A stretch of 64,000 bases of DNA from the NCBI RefSeq assembly GCF_900109205.1, contig NZ_FNZB01000003.1, forward strand, positions 248,001-312,000, written 5' to 3'. This document shows, piece by piece, positions 38,738 through 46,300 of this stretch. A model generated the notes under the pieces. The model was not told where the DNA came from and did not search any database. It saw only the letters and a program-made list of their open reading frames with translations. The stretch's first letter is position 1. Each line of letters begins with the position of its first letter. The position numbers and the translations under genes were made by a program. Source of the DNA: Sphingomonas sp. OV641 (lineage in GTDB: Bacteria > Pseudomonadota > Alphaproteobacteria > Sphingomonadales > Sphingomonadaceae).

Positions 38738-39655
38738 TTACGATAAGGCGCGGCATTCGGTAGGCGCGAAGCGGGGCCGGGAGAAGGTGGCCCGATCGCC
38801 CTTGCCGCGAAGGTCATAGCCATGGCCGGCGTAGTGAATGCCCGAGCCGACCGGCTGCCCCTCAAGTTGAACACTGATCGACGGGAGCGAGATGACAGCG
38901 GTGTTCGTGCGATTGTCGAAGCGCGCCGCGAATTCGGTGCCGTTCTCACATCGATAGCGGACGAAGATCTGGTCGGCGGTATCTGATCGGGCGGGGCGGG
39001 GGCGAAGGCCGGATTCGTGGATTCGCCAGCTGCGCTGCCGCTCAGTCGCGCCGTCGATCGGTCCGGTACGATGCAACGTTACCGGTCCCGCCATCGTGAA
39101 CGGGCTTCCATCGTGCAAGGTGCCGGCAGCCGTGACAGGGAAGGTAACGTAGCGCTGGCCGGCGCCCGCATCGACCCGGCCCGGTGAACCGATCTCCGCC
39201 TCGAAGCTACGGTATTTGGCGAAGCTTTGGGCAAAAGCCTCGCGCGACATGCCCGACGCAGCTCCGTCGCGATCCCATAAATCCCAAGCTTCCTTGTACC
39301 GGCGCTCGCCGATCAACCGGAAATAGCCACGCAGCGTTGTCGCTGCAGACTTCCGATCCTCGTCGTCAGGGAGTGCCGCGCCTCGACCGGCGGGGCCGGG
39401 GGGCGGCAGCGGATCCGTTCGGACCGCGCTTCCAGCGGGTGATTGCGGCCGGGCCGGCGAGGACTGAACCGGCGCTTGCGGTGCGGACGAGCTGGTGTCG
39501 CGATGATTGCCGATCGCGTCGCGCGCGGCCTGCGCCGCATCCGCTATGTCGACCTCATCGGAAGGCTGCCGGGGCGAGCAGGCCGGACATAGCAGAACCA
39601 TGGCCGCCCCGAGATGCAGCGCCTGTGCCTGATTAGGAATTGAGCGCGATGTCAT
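38738..39655 (-). CDS. Lipoprotein with a C-terminal MliC-like lysozyme-inhibitor domain
   Basis: A 305-residue protein. The N-terminus has a hydrophobic segment ending in a lipobox (LLCPAC), then a low-complexity Pro/Ser/Ala linker, an alpha+beta domain (RGYFRLIGERRYKEAWDLWD...TFPVTAAGTLHDGSPFTM) of NTF2-like appearance, and a C-terminal domain from about residue 230: FVRYRCENGTEFAARFDNRT, VGSGIHYAGHGYDLRGKGDR and a final Cys. This follows the MliC/PliC pattern (YxCdnG, SGxxY, KGdxA, terminal Cys) of C-type lysozyme inhibitors. Overlaps the acidic-protein gene by 23 bases. Start ATG 39655; ATG 39601 is an alternative. Confidence 0.75.
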   Translation of the reverse strand: MTSRSIPNQAQALHLGAAMVLLCPACSPRQPSDEVDIADAAQAARDAIGNHRDTSSSAPQAPVQSSPARPQSPAGSAVRTDPLPPPGPAGRGAALPDDEDRKSAATTLRGYFRLIGERRYKEAWDLWDRDGAASGMSREAFAQSFAKYRSFEAEIGSPGRVDAGAGQRYVTFPVTAAGTLHDGSPFTMAGPVTLHRTGPIDGATERQRSWRIHESGLRPRPARSDTADQIFVRYRCENGTEFAARFDNRTNTAVISLPSISVQLEGQPVGSGIHYAGHGYDLRGKGDRATFSRPRFAPTECRALS

Positions 39656-39977
39656 CAGGATCATCGAGGTCCTCGTCATCATCGACGGTCCCGTTGTCGA
39701 ACTCGTCCTGGACTTCATCCTCGGCGATGTCGTCTTCGTCCTGATCGGCGTCATCGTCCTGTTCCGCGACTTCGTCGTCGCGCATCACAAGCTCGTCTTC
39801 CTCCACATCGTCGATGTCCTCGATGTCGAGATCCGGATCGAGATCGGTGATGATGGTGCCGTCGCCCGGACCATCCCTGGTCGCTTCCAGAATCTCCGCG
39901 CGCTGGCTTTCGTCGTAGCCGTCCTCATCATAGCCGTGGTCGTCTGCGCCGTGGCTGGTCACCTGATGGCCGCCCAT
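39633..39977 (-). CDS. Very acidic low-complexity protein
   Basis: A 114-residue cytoplasmic protein that is about 40 percent Asp plus Glu, with runs such as DIEDIDDVEEDELVMRDDEV and DEDLDDPDDIALNS. No fold is recognisable and it is likely disordered, perhaps a charge buffer, chaperone-like or nucleic-acid-mimic protein. The start ATG 39977 is certain (AGGAGGAACGATC directly upstream). An exact EcfG consensus, GGAAC-N17-CGTT, lies 29 bases before the start on the minus strand, suggesting general stress expression. Co-transcribed with the MliC-like lipoprotein. Confidence 0.75.
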   Translation of the reverse strand: MGGHQVTSHGADDHGYDEDGYDESQRAEILEATRDGPGDGTIITDLDPDLDIEDIDDVEEDELVMRDDEVAEQDDDADQDEDDIAEDEVQDEFDNGTVDDDEDLDDPDDIALNS

Positions 39978-40005
39978 GATCGTTCCTCCTGATCGTGCGC
40001 TTTCG

Positions 40006-40031
40006 AACGGATGCACACCGCGCCCGGTTCC
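40006..40031 (-). promoter_or_regulatory. EcfG-consensus promoter for the acidic protein / lipoprotein pair
   Basis: Minus strand: GGAAC (40031-40027), 17 bases, CGTT (40009-40006). This is an exact match to the EcfG consensus GGAAC-N17-CGTT, with about 29 bases to the ATG at 39977. The best of the four such sites in the window. Confidence 0.6.
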
Positions 40032-40153
40032 GGCTGATGCGCCGAACAAATGGGCGGCAAGCGGCGGCAGGTGGGGAATTTCGGCCACACTGGCGGGGTT
40101 AGCGCCGCGCGCTTATGTAGCGACCATTCCGCTATTCCATGAAGGCGTTAGTG

Positions 40154-41110
40154 ATGCTTGATACCCCGTTGGCGAAGGTGCCGACGCTGAGCCTGGCCGA
40201 TCAGGCCCACGATCCCGACCGGTTCGCCGCAGATCTGGGCGGTTCGTTTCGCCGTTTCGGTTTTGCCATCGTCGCCGACCACGGCATCCCGCAGGAGCTG
40301 ATCGCGCGCGCCTGGTCTCAGACCGAGGCATTGTTCGCGCTCCCCGATGAAGAAAAGCGTGGCTATTTCATCGAAGGAGCAGGCGGCGCGCGTGGGTACA
40401 CGCCGTTCAAGACCGAGATTGCGAAGGACGCCAAGCACGTCGACCTAAAGGAATTCTGGCACGTCGGGCGCGAGCTGCCGAGCGGCCATCATTACGAAAG
40501 CGAGATGCCGGCGAACGTCTGGCCGGCGCGACCCGAGGGGTTCAAGGACACGTTCATTGAACTGTTCCGCGCCTTTGACACGGCCGGCGACAAGCTCCTT
40601 TCCGCCATCGCTCGCCACCTTGGCCTGACACCGAACTGGTTCGATCCCGCGGTGAAGGACGGCAATTCGGTTCTTCGTCTGCTTCACTACCCGCCTATTC
40701 CGGCCGATGCGGAGGGCGTGCGCGCCGGTGCGCACGAGGATATCAACCTGATCACCCTGCTGCTCGGTGCCGAGGAATCGGGCCTTGAACTGCTCGATCG
40801 CGATTCGGGTACGTGGCTGGCGATCAAGCCGCCGGAAGGCGCGATGGTGGTGAATGTCGGCGACATGCTGCAACGGCTGACCAACCATGTCCTGCCGTCG
40901 ACCACGCATCGTGTGGTCAATCCGCCGCCCGAGCGGCGCGGGCATTCTCGCTATTCCATGCCCTTCTTCCTGCATCCGGCGCCCGATTTCATGATCGAGA
41001 CGCTGCCGCAGACGATAACGTCGGAAAACCCGAACCGCTATCCAACGCCGATCACGGCAAACGGCTACCTTCACGAGCGGCTCGTGGAAATCGGCCTGAT
41101 CAAGAAGTGA
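40154..41110 (+). CDS. 2-oxoglutarate/Fe(II)-dependent oxygenase (isopenicillin N synthase-like)
   Basis: A 318-residue cupin-fold iron oxygenase. The N-terminal DIOX_N part (FRRFGFAIVADHGIPQELIARAW) and the catalytic core are intact: HEDINLITLLLGA holds the HxD, and STTHRVVNPPPERRGHSRYSMPFF holds the distal His and the Arg-x-Ser that binds 2-oxoglutarate. Relatives include ethylene-forming enzyme-like and gibberellin-oxidase-like proteins, so the substrate is unknown. ATG 40154 is preferred because AAGG lies at the right distance; ATG 40139 is also in frame. An intrinsic terminator follows. Confidence 0.9.
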   Translation: MLDTPLAKVPTLSLADQAHDPDRFAADLGGSFRRFGFAIVADHGIPQELIARAWSQTEALFALPDEEKRGYFIEGAGGARGYTPFKTEIAKDAKHVDLKEFWHVGRELPSGHHYESEMPANVWPARPEGFKDTFIELFRAFDTAGDKLLSAIARHLGLTPNWFDPAVKDGNSVLRLLHYPPIPADAEGVRAGAHEDINLITLLLGAEESGLELLDRDSGTWLAIKPPEGAMVVNVGDMLQRLTNHVLPSTTHRVVNPPPERRGHSRYSMPFFLHPAPDFMIETLPQTITSENPNRYPTPITANGYLHERLVEIGLIKK

Positions 41111-41116
41111 TCTGGA

Positions 41117-41144
41117 GGCGGGGCAGCGATGCCCCGCCTTTTTT
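41117..41144 (+). terminator. Intrinsic terminator after the 2OG oxygenase
   Basis: GGCGGGGCA (41117-41125), GCGA tetraloop, TGCCCCGCC (41130-41138), then TTTTTT. A textbook rho-independent terminator seven bases after the stop. Confidence 0.92.
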
Positions 41145-41190
41145 GTAGGAGCATCCGCAGAGTGGTTGCTCCTGCTCGCAGCCCCGCCGA

Positions 41191-41817
41191 TTAGCGGCTG
41201 GCAAGGAAAGTCTTCAGGTCACCCTTGGTGGCGCCATTCGCCGCCGCCGTCAGTTGCGCATCGCTGCGCGGCGCCATCATGTCACCGGCATAGGCCATGT
41301 CGGTCACCTCTACCGTGGCGCCCATCTCCGTCGCGGCGAACAGCTTCTTGGCAAAGCTGGCAGGCACGCGAATGCACCCGTGCGAGGCGGGGAAACCCGG
41401 GTTCTTGCCGGCGTGAATGGCGATGCCATCCCAGGTCAGCCGCTGCATGTAGGGCATGGGGGCGTCGTCGTAGAGATTGGACCGGTGCATCTGCTTCTTC
41501 TGCAGGATGCTGAAGATACCGACGGGCGTTTCCTTGCCTTCCTTGCCGGTCGACACGGTGGAAACCGCCACCAGCATATCGCCGCGGTACACATAAGCCT
41601 TCTGATCCGGGATGCTGATCAGGATGCTGACCGGGCCGGCCGCTGCATCATGTTCCCAGAGATATTGGCCAGGCGTGAGGCTCGCCGCAGCCTCGACGAG
41701 CGCAACGCCGGATGCGTTGCCGATTACGGAAGGCGTTGACGTTTCCGCCAAAGCCGGCATAGATGTGAAGGCTGCCAATCCTAGGGCAGCCGGCAACATC
41801 GCGCGAATCATGCGCAT
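41191..41817 (-). CDS. Secreted L,D-transpeptidase (YkuD)
   Basis: A 208-residue exported YkuD-domain enzyme that makes 3-3 cross-links in peptidoglycan or attaches proteins to it. Signal peptide MRMIRAMLPAALGLAAFTSM ends near ALA-E. The catalytic motif IHAGKNPGFPASHGCIRVP has the His, Ser-His-Gly-Cys nucleophile and Arg. The strand SILISIPDQKAYVYRGDML precedes it. The preferred start is ATG 41817 with AAAGGGG upstream; 41811 is also in frame. A second type of L,D-transpeptidase gene lies divergently at 42025. Confidence 0.93.
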   Translation of the reverse strand: MRMIRAMLPAALGLAAFTSMPALAETSTPSVIGNASGVALVEAAASLTPGQYLWEHDAAAGPVSILISIPDQKAYVYRGDMLVAVSTVSTGKEGKETPVGIFSILQKKQMHRSNLYDDAPMPYMQRLTWDGIAIHAGKNPGFPASHGCIRVPASFAKKLFAATEMGATVEVTDMAYAGDMMAPRSDAQLTAAANGATKGDLKTFLASR

Positions 41818-42024
41818 GGTGCGACCCCTTTCGATGTGGGGGCCCGAGATCATCGGGCCGTCGCATCATAAACGCGTTTCCTGCTATTTGGTGCCATGCG
41901 ATGAACCGCGTCATATGCGCGGTAGATTGGCTGTGTTCGTCGGCGGTTTGCGGGAAACAGCAGAGATTGTTCACCTTTTTCCTGCTATAAGCGTGCCATA
42001 CCGGGAACGGGGATTTCAAAATCG

Positions 42025-42729
42025 ATGGCGAAATTGGGTGAAACGGCGCCGACGCGTCGTGGCTTGCTGAAGACTGCTGGCGCGCTGGCCGGCGCGATGA
42101 TCATTCCGGATGCCGTGTCCGCCGCGATGCGCACGGCCGATGCGCGTCCGCGTGCCCTGACCCCGTCCGACATGGCGCCGGTACGCCCTGCGCCACGCAT
42201 CGTGCCGAGTTCACCGCGGGTGGTGCGCCCCGAACTGATGCGTCAGGCGCTTGCAGCGCTGGAGCGCCACGGCGACAGCATCAAGCTGCGCGACCGCATC
42301 GTCATCGCCGATTTCTCCGCGCCGTCATCGCAGCGTCGTTTCCACTTCATCGATCTCATCAGCGGCAAGAGCGTGTCGAAGCTCGTGGCGCATGGCAGCG
42401 GATCGGATCCGGGGCATACCGGCTATCTCCAGCGCTTTTCCAACCTCAACGGTTCGAACGCTTCGTGCGAAGGCGCCTTCCTCGCGGACAATTATTACGT
42501 CGGCAAGCATGGCAAGTCGCAGCGGCTGATCGGCCTGGACCACACGAACAACAATGCGCTGGCGCGCGCCATTGTGGTCCACGGGGCATGGTATTCGAAC
42601 GAGGACATGCTGCGCACGCATGGCCGTCTGGGCCGCAGCCAGGGCTGCTTCGCGGTCGGTGAGCGCGAACTAGCGGAGGTGTTCGACCGTCTGGGGCAGG
42701 GCCGGATGATCTACGCGGCAAAGGTGTAA
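42025..42729 (+). CDS. YkuD_2-type murein L,D-transpeptidase, Tat-exported
   Basis: A 234-residue protein with a twin-arginine signal (TRRGLLKTAGALAGAMII), so it is exported folded. The C-terminal domain belongs to the YkuD_2 (DUF4105-neighbouring, murein L,D-transpeptidase catalytic) family: ARAIVVHGAWYSNEDML followed by LGRSQGCFAVG with the Ser-x-Gly-Cys nucleophile. It lacks the HGCxR form of the classic YkuD enzyme. It lies 207 bp from, and divergent to, the classic enzyme at 41191, so the locus encodes two different cross-linking enzymes. Confidence 0.88.
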   Translation: MAKLGETAPTRRGLLKTAGALAGAMIIPDAVSAAMRTADARPRALTPSDMAPVRPAPRIVPSSPRVVRPELMRQALAALERHGDSIKLRDRIVIADFSAPSSQRRFHFIDLISGKSVSKLVAHGSGSDPGHTGYLQRFSNLNGSNASCEGAFLADNYYVGKHGKSQRLIGLDHTNNNALARAIVVHGAWYSNEDMLRTHGRLGRSQGCFAVGERELAEVFDRLGQGRMIYAAKV

Positions 42730-42747
42730 GCCGAACATGTGATCTGG

Positions 42748-42767
42748 GCGCGGCGGATCGGCCGCGC
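42748..42767 (+). terminator. Hairpin after the YkuD_2 gene
   Basis: GCGCGGC (42748-42754) and GCCGCGC (42761-42767) around a 6-base loop, 18 bases after the stop. No U-tract. Confidence 0.45.
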
Positions 42768-42831
42768 ACTAGATGTGAGGCAAGAGTGAGGGTTGCCCGC
42801 GGTAGAACGCCGTTTCGGGTCGCCTTACTTC

Positions 42832-42853
42832 GTTCGACTTGAGCCCGTCGAAC
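42832..42853. repeat. GTTCGAC...GTCGAAC inverted repeat
   Basis: GTTCGAC (42832-42838) and GTCGAAC (42847-42853) with TTGAGCCC between. Similar TTCGAC/GTCGAA elements with 'tgagccc' loops are common dispersed extragenic repeats in sphingomonads and xanthomonads, from general knowledge. It sits in the 197-bp gap before the chorismate mutase 3' end. Confidence 0.5.
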
Positions 42854-42926
42854 CCATGTTCTGGGTCACTGGCCTAAAACGTTCGATGGGAGCGTACGTC
42901 GCGGTTCCCACAGAACGGCAATCGCT

Positions 42927-43238
42927 TCATGGTTTGGCTTGGCGGCGATCATATTCTGCCAGTTCATAGGCGATCGAGGCTTCGACCAGATCATCCCACA
43001 ATTGCGCGATGGCTTGTTCCGGCAGGCCCGCAGCGGCGGCATGGGCGCGAGCATTGGCGATGACCTGCGCCTTGCGTGCCTCGTCCCGGACCTGGCCGCG
43101 TTCCGGTTTGATGCGGGCGGCGGCATCCATATAATCGAAGCGGCGGCGCAGCAGGGCAACCAATTCGCGATCAAGCGCGTCGACGCCGGCGCGTACTTCG
43201 GCCATGGTGGTGCAGTCTGGTCCGGGAAGGATCGTCAT
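42927..43238 (-). CDS. Chorismate mutase (AroQ type)
   Basis: A 103-residue all-helical AroQ-family enzyme converting chorismate to prephenate for Phe and Tyr synthesis. EVRAGVDALDRELVALLRRRFDYMDAAARIKPERGQVRD shows the helix-1 Arg, the Lys after AAARI and the following Arg-Asp typical of the active site; the C-terminal helix has LWDDLVEASIAYELAEYDRR. The length and the AAARIKPER segment also match the isochorismate pyruvate-lyase subgroup (PchB), so either activity is possible. It has no signal and is cytosolic. Confidence 0.82.
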   Translation of the reverse strand: MTILPGPDCTTMAEVRAGVDALDRELVALLRRRFDYMDAAARIKPERGQVRDEARKAQVIANARAHAAAAGLPEQAIAQLWDDLVEASIAYELAEYDRRQAKP

Positions 43239-43347
43239 GTGGGCGCCTTGACGGGGCGGGCCGCGGCTGTCCAGCCTTGAGAATGGCGGGGGCGGTGTCC
43301 CGTTCGCGGTGTATAAGGCTTTGGGTGGCGCTTGATAGCTCCGCTCC

Positions 43348-43376
43348 TTGACTCAGAACCGTCACACGGCTAGGCG
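43348..43376 (+). promoter_or_regulatory. Candidate rpsD promoter
   Basis: TTGACT (43348-43353) and TAGGCG (43371-43376) are 17 bases apart, upstream of the structured rpsD leader. The -35 is good, the -10 weak as usual in this GC-rich group. Confidence 0.35.
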
Positions 43377-43400
43377 CGCCCCTTCGCGATCGCCCCTGCA

Positions 43401-43454
43401 TCCCGGTGAAGCAGGAGGCCTGTCCGCCATCAGGCGGCCGGTGCGATACCGGGA
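43401..43454 (+). promoter_or_regulatory. Structured rpsD leader
   Basis: TCCCGGT (43401-43407) pairs with ACCGGGA (43448-43454). Inside, GCCTG (43418-43422) can pair with CAGGC (43431-43435), or CCGCC (43424-43428) with GGCGG (43433-43437); CCGGT/ACCGG (43438-43452) is a further alternative. Such alternative folds are what S4 autoregulation of its mRNA requires. The rpsD ribosome site (AAGGAAAG) follows about 25 bases later. Confidence 0.45.
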
Positions 43455-43485
43455 CCAACGTTGTTAGCAAATCGAAGGAAAGACG

Positions 43486-44100
43486 ATGTCGAAGCGCCAT
43501 AGCGCCAAGCACAAGCTCGACCGCCGTTTGGGCGAAAACATCTGGGGTCGCCCGAAGAGCCCGGTCAACAAGCGTGAGTACGGCCCCGGCCAGCACGGCC
43601 AGCGCCGCAAGGGCAAGGTGTCGGACTTCGGCATCCAGCTGCGCGCCAAGCAGAAGCTGAAGGGCTATTACGGCAACGTCACCGAGAAGCAGTTCCGCCA
43701 CTGCTATGACGAGGCGGCCCGGATGAAGGGCGATACCTCGCAGAACCTGATCGGCCTGCTCGAGCGTCGCCTCGACATGATCGTGTATCGCGCAAAGTTC
43801 GCGCCGACGATCTTCGCCGCGCGCCAGCTCGTCAGCCACGGCCACGTCTACGTCAACGGCGTGAAGTGCAACATCGCGTCGCGTCGTTGTGCGGTGAACG
43901 ACGAGATCACGCTGGGCAAGAAGGCGCAGGAGATGGCGCTGGTGCTCGAAGCGCAGAACCTCGCCGAGCGCGACGTGCCGGACTATGTGGTTCAGGACGG
44001 CAACACCAAGGTGACCTTCATCCGCGTGCCCACGCTGGACGAAGTGCCTTATCCGGTGAAGATGGAACCGAACCTGGTGGTCGAGTTCTACAGCCGCTGA
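43486..44100 (+). CDS. rpsD: 30S ribosomal protein S4
   Basis: A 204-residue S4, the primary 16S-binding protein that starts 30S assembly. The N-terminus [20 protein letters not shown] and the [21 protein letters not shown] segment are typical. The S4 RNA-binding domain is at about 93-157 ([20 protein letters not shown]... VNGVKCNI). Ribosome site AAGGAAAG lies before ATG 43486. A structured leader upstream suggests autoregulation. Here it stands alone, outside the ribosomal protein operons. Confidence 0.98.
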   Translation: MSKRHSAKHKLDRRLGENIWGRPKSPVNKREYGPGQHGQRRKGKVSDFGIQLRAKQKLKGYYGNVTEKQFRHCYDEAARMKGDTSQNLIGLLERRLDMIVYRAKFAPTIFAARQLVSHGHVYVNGVKCNIASRRCAVNDEITLGKKAQEMALVLEAQNLAERDVPDYVVQDGNTKVTFIRVPTLDEVPYPVKMEPNLVVEFYSR

Positions 44101-44148
44101 CCTGATGCTCCGGCTTCGGCCGGGGCTTCACCGCCGCAGCGAGTTAAC

Positions 44149-44186
44149 AAGAAAGGGCGGTCCGTTCGGGCCGCCCTTTCTTTTGG
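44149..44186. terminator. Bidirectional intrinsic terminator between rpsD and the S9 peptidase
   Basis: AAGAAAGGGCGG (44149-44160) and CCGCCCTTTCTT (44171-44182) with a 10-base loop, followed by TTTGG on the plus strand and by TTTCTT on the minus strand. It can end both convergent transcripts; 44187 is the S9 stop. Confidence 0.88.
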
Positions 44187-46178
44187 TCAGAGCCCCAGTG
44201 ACTTGCGCAGGAAGGCGTCCGACTTTTCCAGCATGTCGGCCCGAACCGCACTGTCCTCCAGCGAGTGGGCGACACCCTTATATTCGTGCAGGGTGACGTT
44301 CTTGCCGGCAGCCCGCAGCGCGCGCTCCATCAGCCGCGCTTCCTCGACCTCAACATTAAGATCGAGATCGCCGTGGAACATCAGAACAGGCGCACGGATC
44401 GCGGACGCGTTCTGTGCAGGCGAGCCTTCCCGAATGTGAGGACCTTCGCCGACCATCTTTAGAACCTGCGGATAGTTCGACCGATCGAAGAATTCCTGCT
44501 TCCAGGCCGCGAGATCGGTGACTGGCGCGGCAGCGATCACGGCTTTGTACAGGTCCGGGTCGACGACGCCCGATTGCAGCGCCGCATAGCCGCCATAAGA
44601 CCAGCCGACGATCGCCAGCTTGCCCGGGCGTGCGATGCCGGAGGACAGGAGCCAGCGTCCGGCGTCGTTCACGTCGCCGATCGCGGTCTTCCACGATTTG
44701 AAGCCATTGTCAGCGAACCAATCCGCGCCATACCCTGCCGATCCGCGGAAGTTGGGCTGCAACACGGCGAAGCCGCGTGCCGCAAAGAACTGCGCCCACC
44801 AATCGAAGCCCCATTCGTCGCGCGAGGAAGGCCCGCCGTGCGGCATGACGATCGCGGGAAGGTTCTTGCCGTCACTGTTGACCGGCAGGGTGAGATATCC
44901 GGGGATCTTCGTGCCATCGGCCGCCGGGAACATGACCGGCTTCATCGTCGCGAGCGGCACGTCTGCCAGATCGGCCCGGACGGGCAGCACTTCGGCGAGC
45001 TTTCGGCTTTGCTTGTCGAAGAGGTAGAAGGCGCCGGGCTGAGTGTCGCCACCGGCGAACATTAGCAGCTTGCTTTCGTCCGTGCTGGCGTCGACGAAGC
45101 TCACAAGCGGCTGGTTGGGCAGCGCCTTCGCCAAGGCCTTGGACAGCGCGGATAGCTCCGTATCGAAGAATGCCGGACGTCGGAAATCCGTGGCGACGCT
45201 CGCCCCTACCACGCGGCGGTGACGGCCGATCTGGATCAGATCATCGACGTCCACCTGCGAGTTGGCGAGCACGAGATCGCGCTTCAGCGTTCCATCCAGC
45301 GCCACTTTCCAGAGCGCCTGACGGCCGTTGTAATCATCGAACCCGTAGACGACGTTGAGCTTGGGATCGACAGCATAGGGGTTGAACCCCTGAAAGCGTC
45401 CGCCGAGGAGTGCGAGCTTGGAGAGCGGCTCCCAGGTCTTTGAGCCCGGTTTGCGGTAGAAATAGCTGATCTCACTGACGGAATAGCCGGTACCTGCGGT
45501 TGGCCGCACGCCCATGATGCGGACGGTGCCAAGGCCATCGCTGATATATTCCACCGCGTCGCGTTTAGCCCGTTCTACCGGGCGACGCTGAAGCGACTTC
45601 AGGTCCACCCGCTCGACGCCCAAGCCCTCGTCATTCTTTTGAACGACGCGGTCGATTGAGCTTTCCGGCACATATTGGCGAGCGACCAGGATGTTGCCCT
45701 TGCCGTCTCCGGTCAGATCGAGAACCCGTCCGCCATCGCCATGAAAATACAAGGAGCGTTCGTTCACGCGCGCCGTGATGAGCTTGAAGTCCTTTCCATC
45801 CGCATCGATCGCGAACAGCCGGGTATATCCTTCGATCAGGTTCGAATTGCGGGTCATCACGACGGCGCGGCAGACAAGCCGCTCCGTTGTCGCCCATTGG
45901 CAGCTCACCAGCCGTTCTGGATCGCCGCTGGTCTGCATGATCGAAACGGGCATACCGCCCTTCGCCGGATCGGCGATCATCAGCGCCGCGCCCCGAGTGC
46001 CCGCCGGCACGATCATCGCGACGCGGTTGCCGTCCGGCGAAAGGCTGATCTGGCTGATGCCTTCTCGCGCGCCGAACGCTTTCGCTACACTTGCGGCATT
46101 CTGCGCATAGGCCGACATGGGCGCCGCAGCCGCCAGCAACGCCGCAATCGCGACGCGCGAAATCACTCTCTTCTTCAT
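44187..46178 (-). CDS. Secreted S9 family prolyl-oligopeptidase-like serine peptidase
   Basis: A 663-residue peptidase with signal peptide (MKKRVISRVAIAALLAAAAP... SAYA), an N-terminal beta-propeller of about 350 residues (SLSPDGNRVAMIVPAGTRG and following) and a C-terminal alpha/beta-hydrolase with the nucleophile in IVGWSYGGYAALQ, the Asp in LMFHGDLDLNVEVEE and the His in YKGVAHSLEDSAV. The triad is complete. Such enzymes degrade short peptides exported or imported by the cell. It faces the M28 peptidase gene divergently (122 bp) and ends at the rpsD terminator. Confidence 0.93.
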   Translation of the reverse strand: MKKRVISRVAIAALLAAAAPMSAYAQNAASVAKAFGAREGISQISLSPDGNRVAMIVPAGTRGAALMIADPAKGGMPVSIMQTSGDPERLVSCQWATTERLVCRAVVMTRNSNLIEGYTRLFAIDADGKDFKLITARVNERSLYFHGDGGRVLDLTGDGKGNILVARQYVPESSIDRVVQKNDEGLGVERVDLKSLQRRPVERAKRDAVEYISDGLGTVRIMGVRPTAGTGYSVSEISYFYRKPGSKTWEPLSKLALLGGRFQGFNPYAVDPKLNVVYGFDDYNGRQALWKVALDGTLKRDLVLANSQVDVDDLIQIGRHRRVVGASVATDFRRPAFFDTELSALSKALAKALPNQPLVSFVDASTDESKLLMFAGGDTQPGAFYLFDKQSRKLAEVLPVRADLADVPLATMKPVMFPAADGTKIPGYLTLPVNSDGKNLPAIVMPHGGPSSRDEWGFDWWAQFFAARGFAVLQPNFRGSAGYGADWFADNGFKSWKTAIGDVNDAGRWLLSSGIARPGKLAIVGWSYGGYAALQSGVVDPDLYKAVIAAAPVTDLAAWKQEFFDRSNYPQVLKMVGEGPHIREGSPAQNASAIRAPVLMFHGDLDLNVEVEEARLMERALRAAGKNVTLHEYKGVAHSLEDSAVRADMLEKSDAFLRKSLGL

Positions 46179-46300
46179 CTTGTCGTTTCCCCCCGCCAAC
46201 GACTTTGCCGGGCGGCGCGACGATTGCAAGAGCGCACAAGACGTTGCGGGCAGGGTGCCAGCCTGTATTGGACAGCCATCCTTCCCATGAGGTTCTGCGG

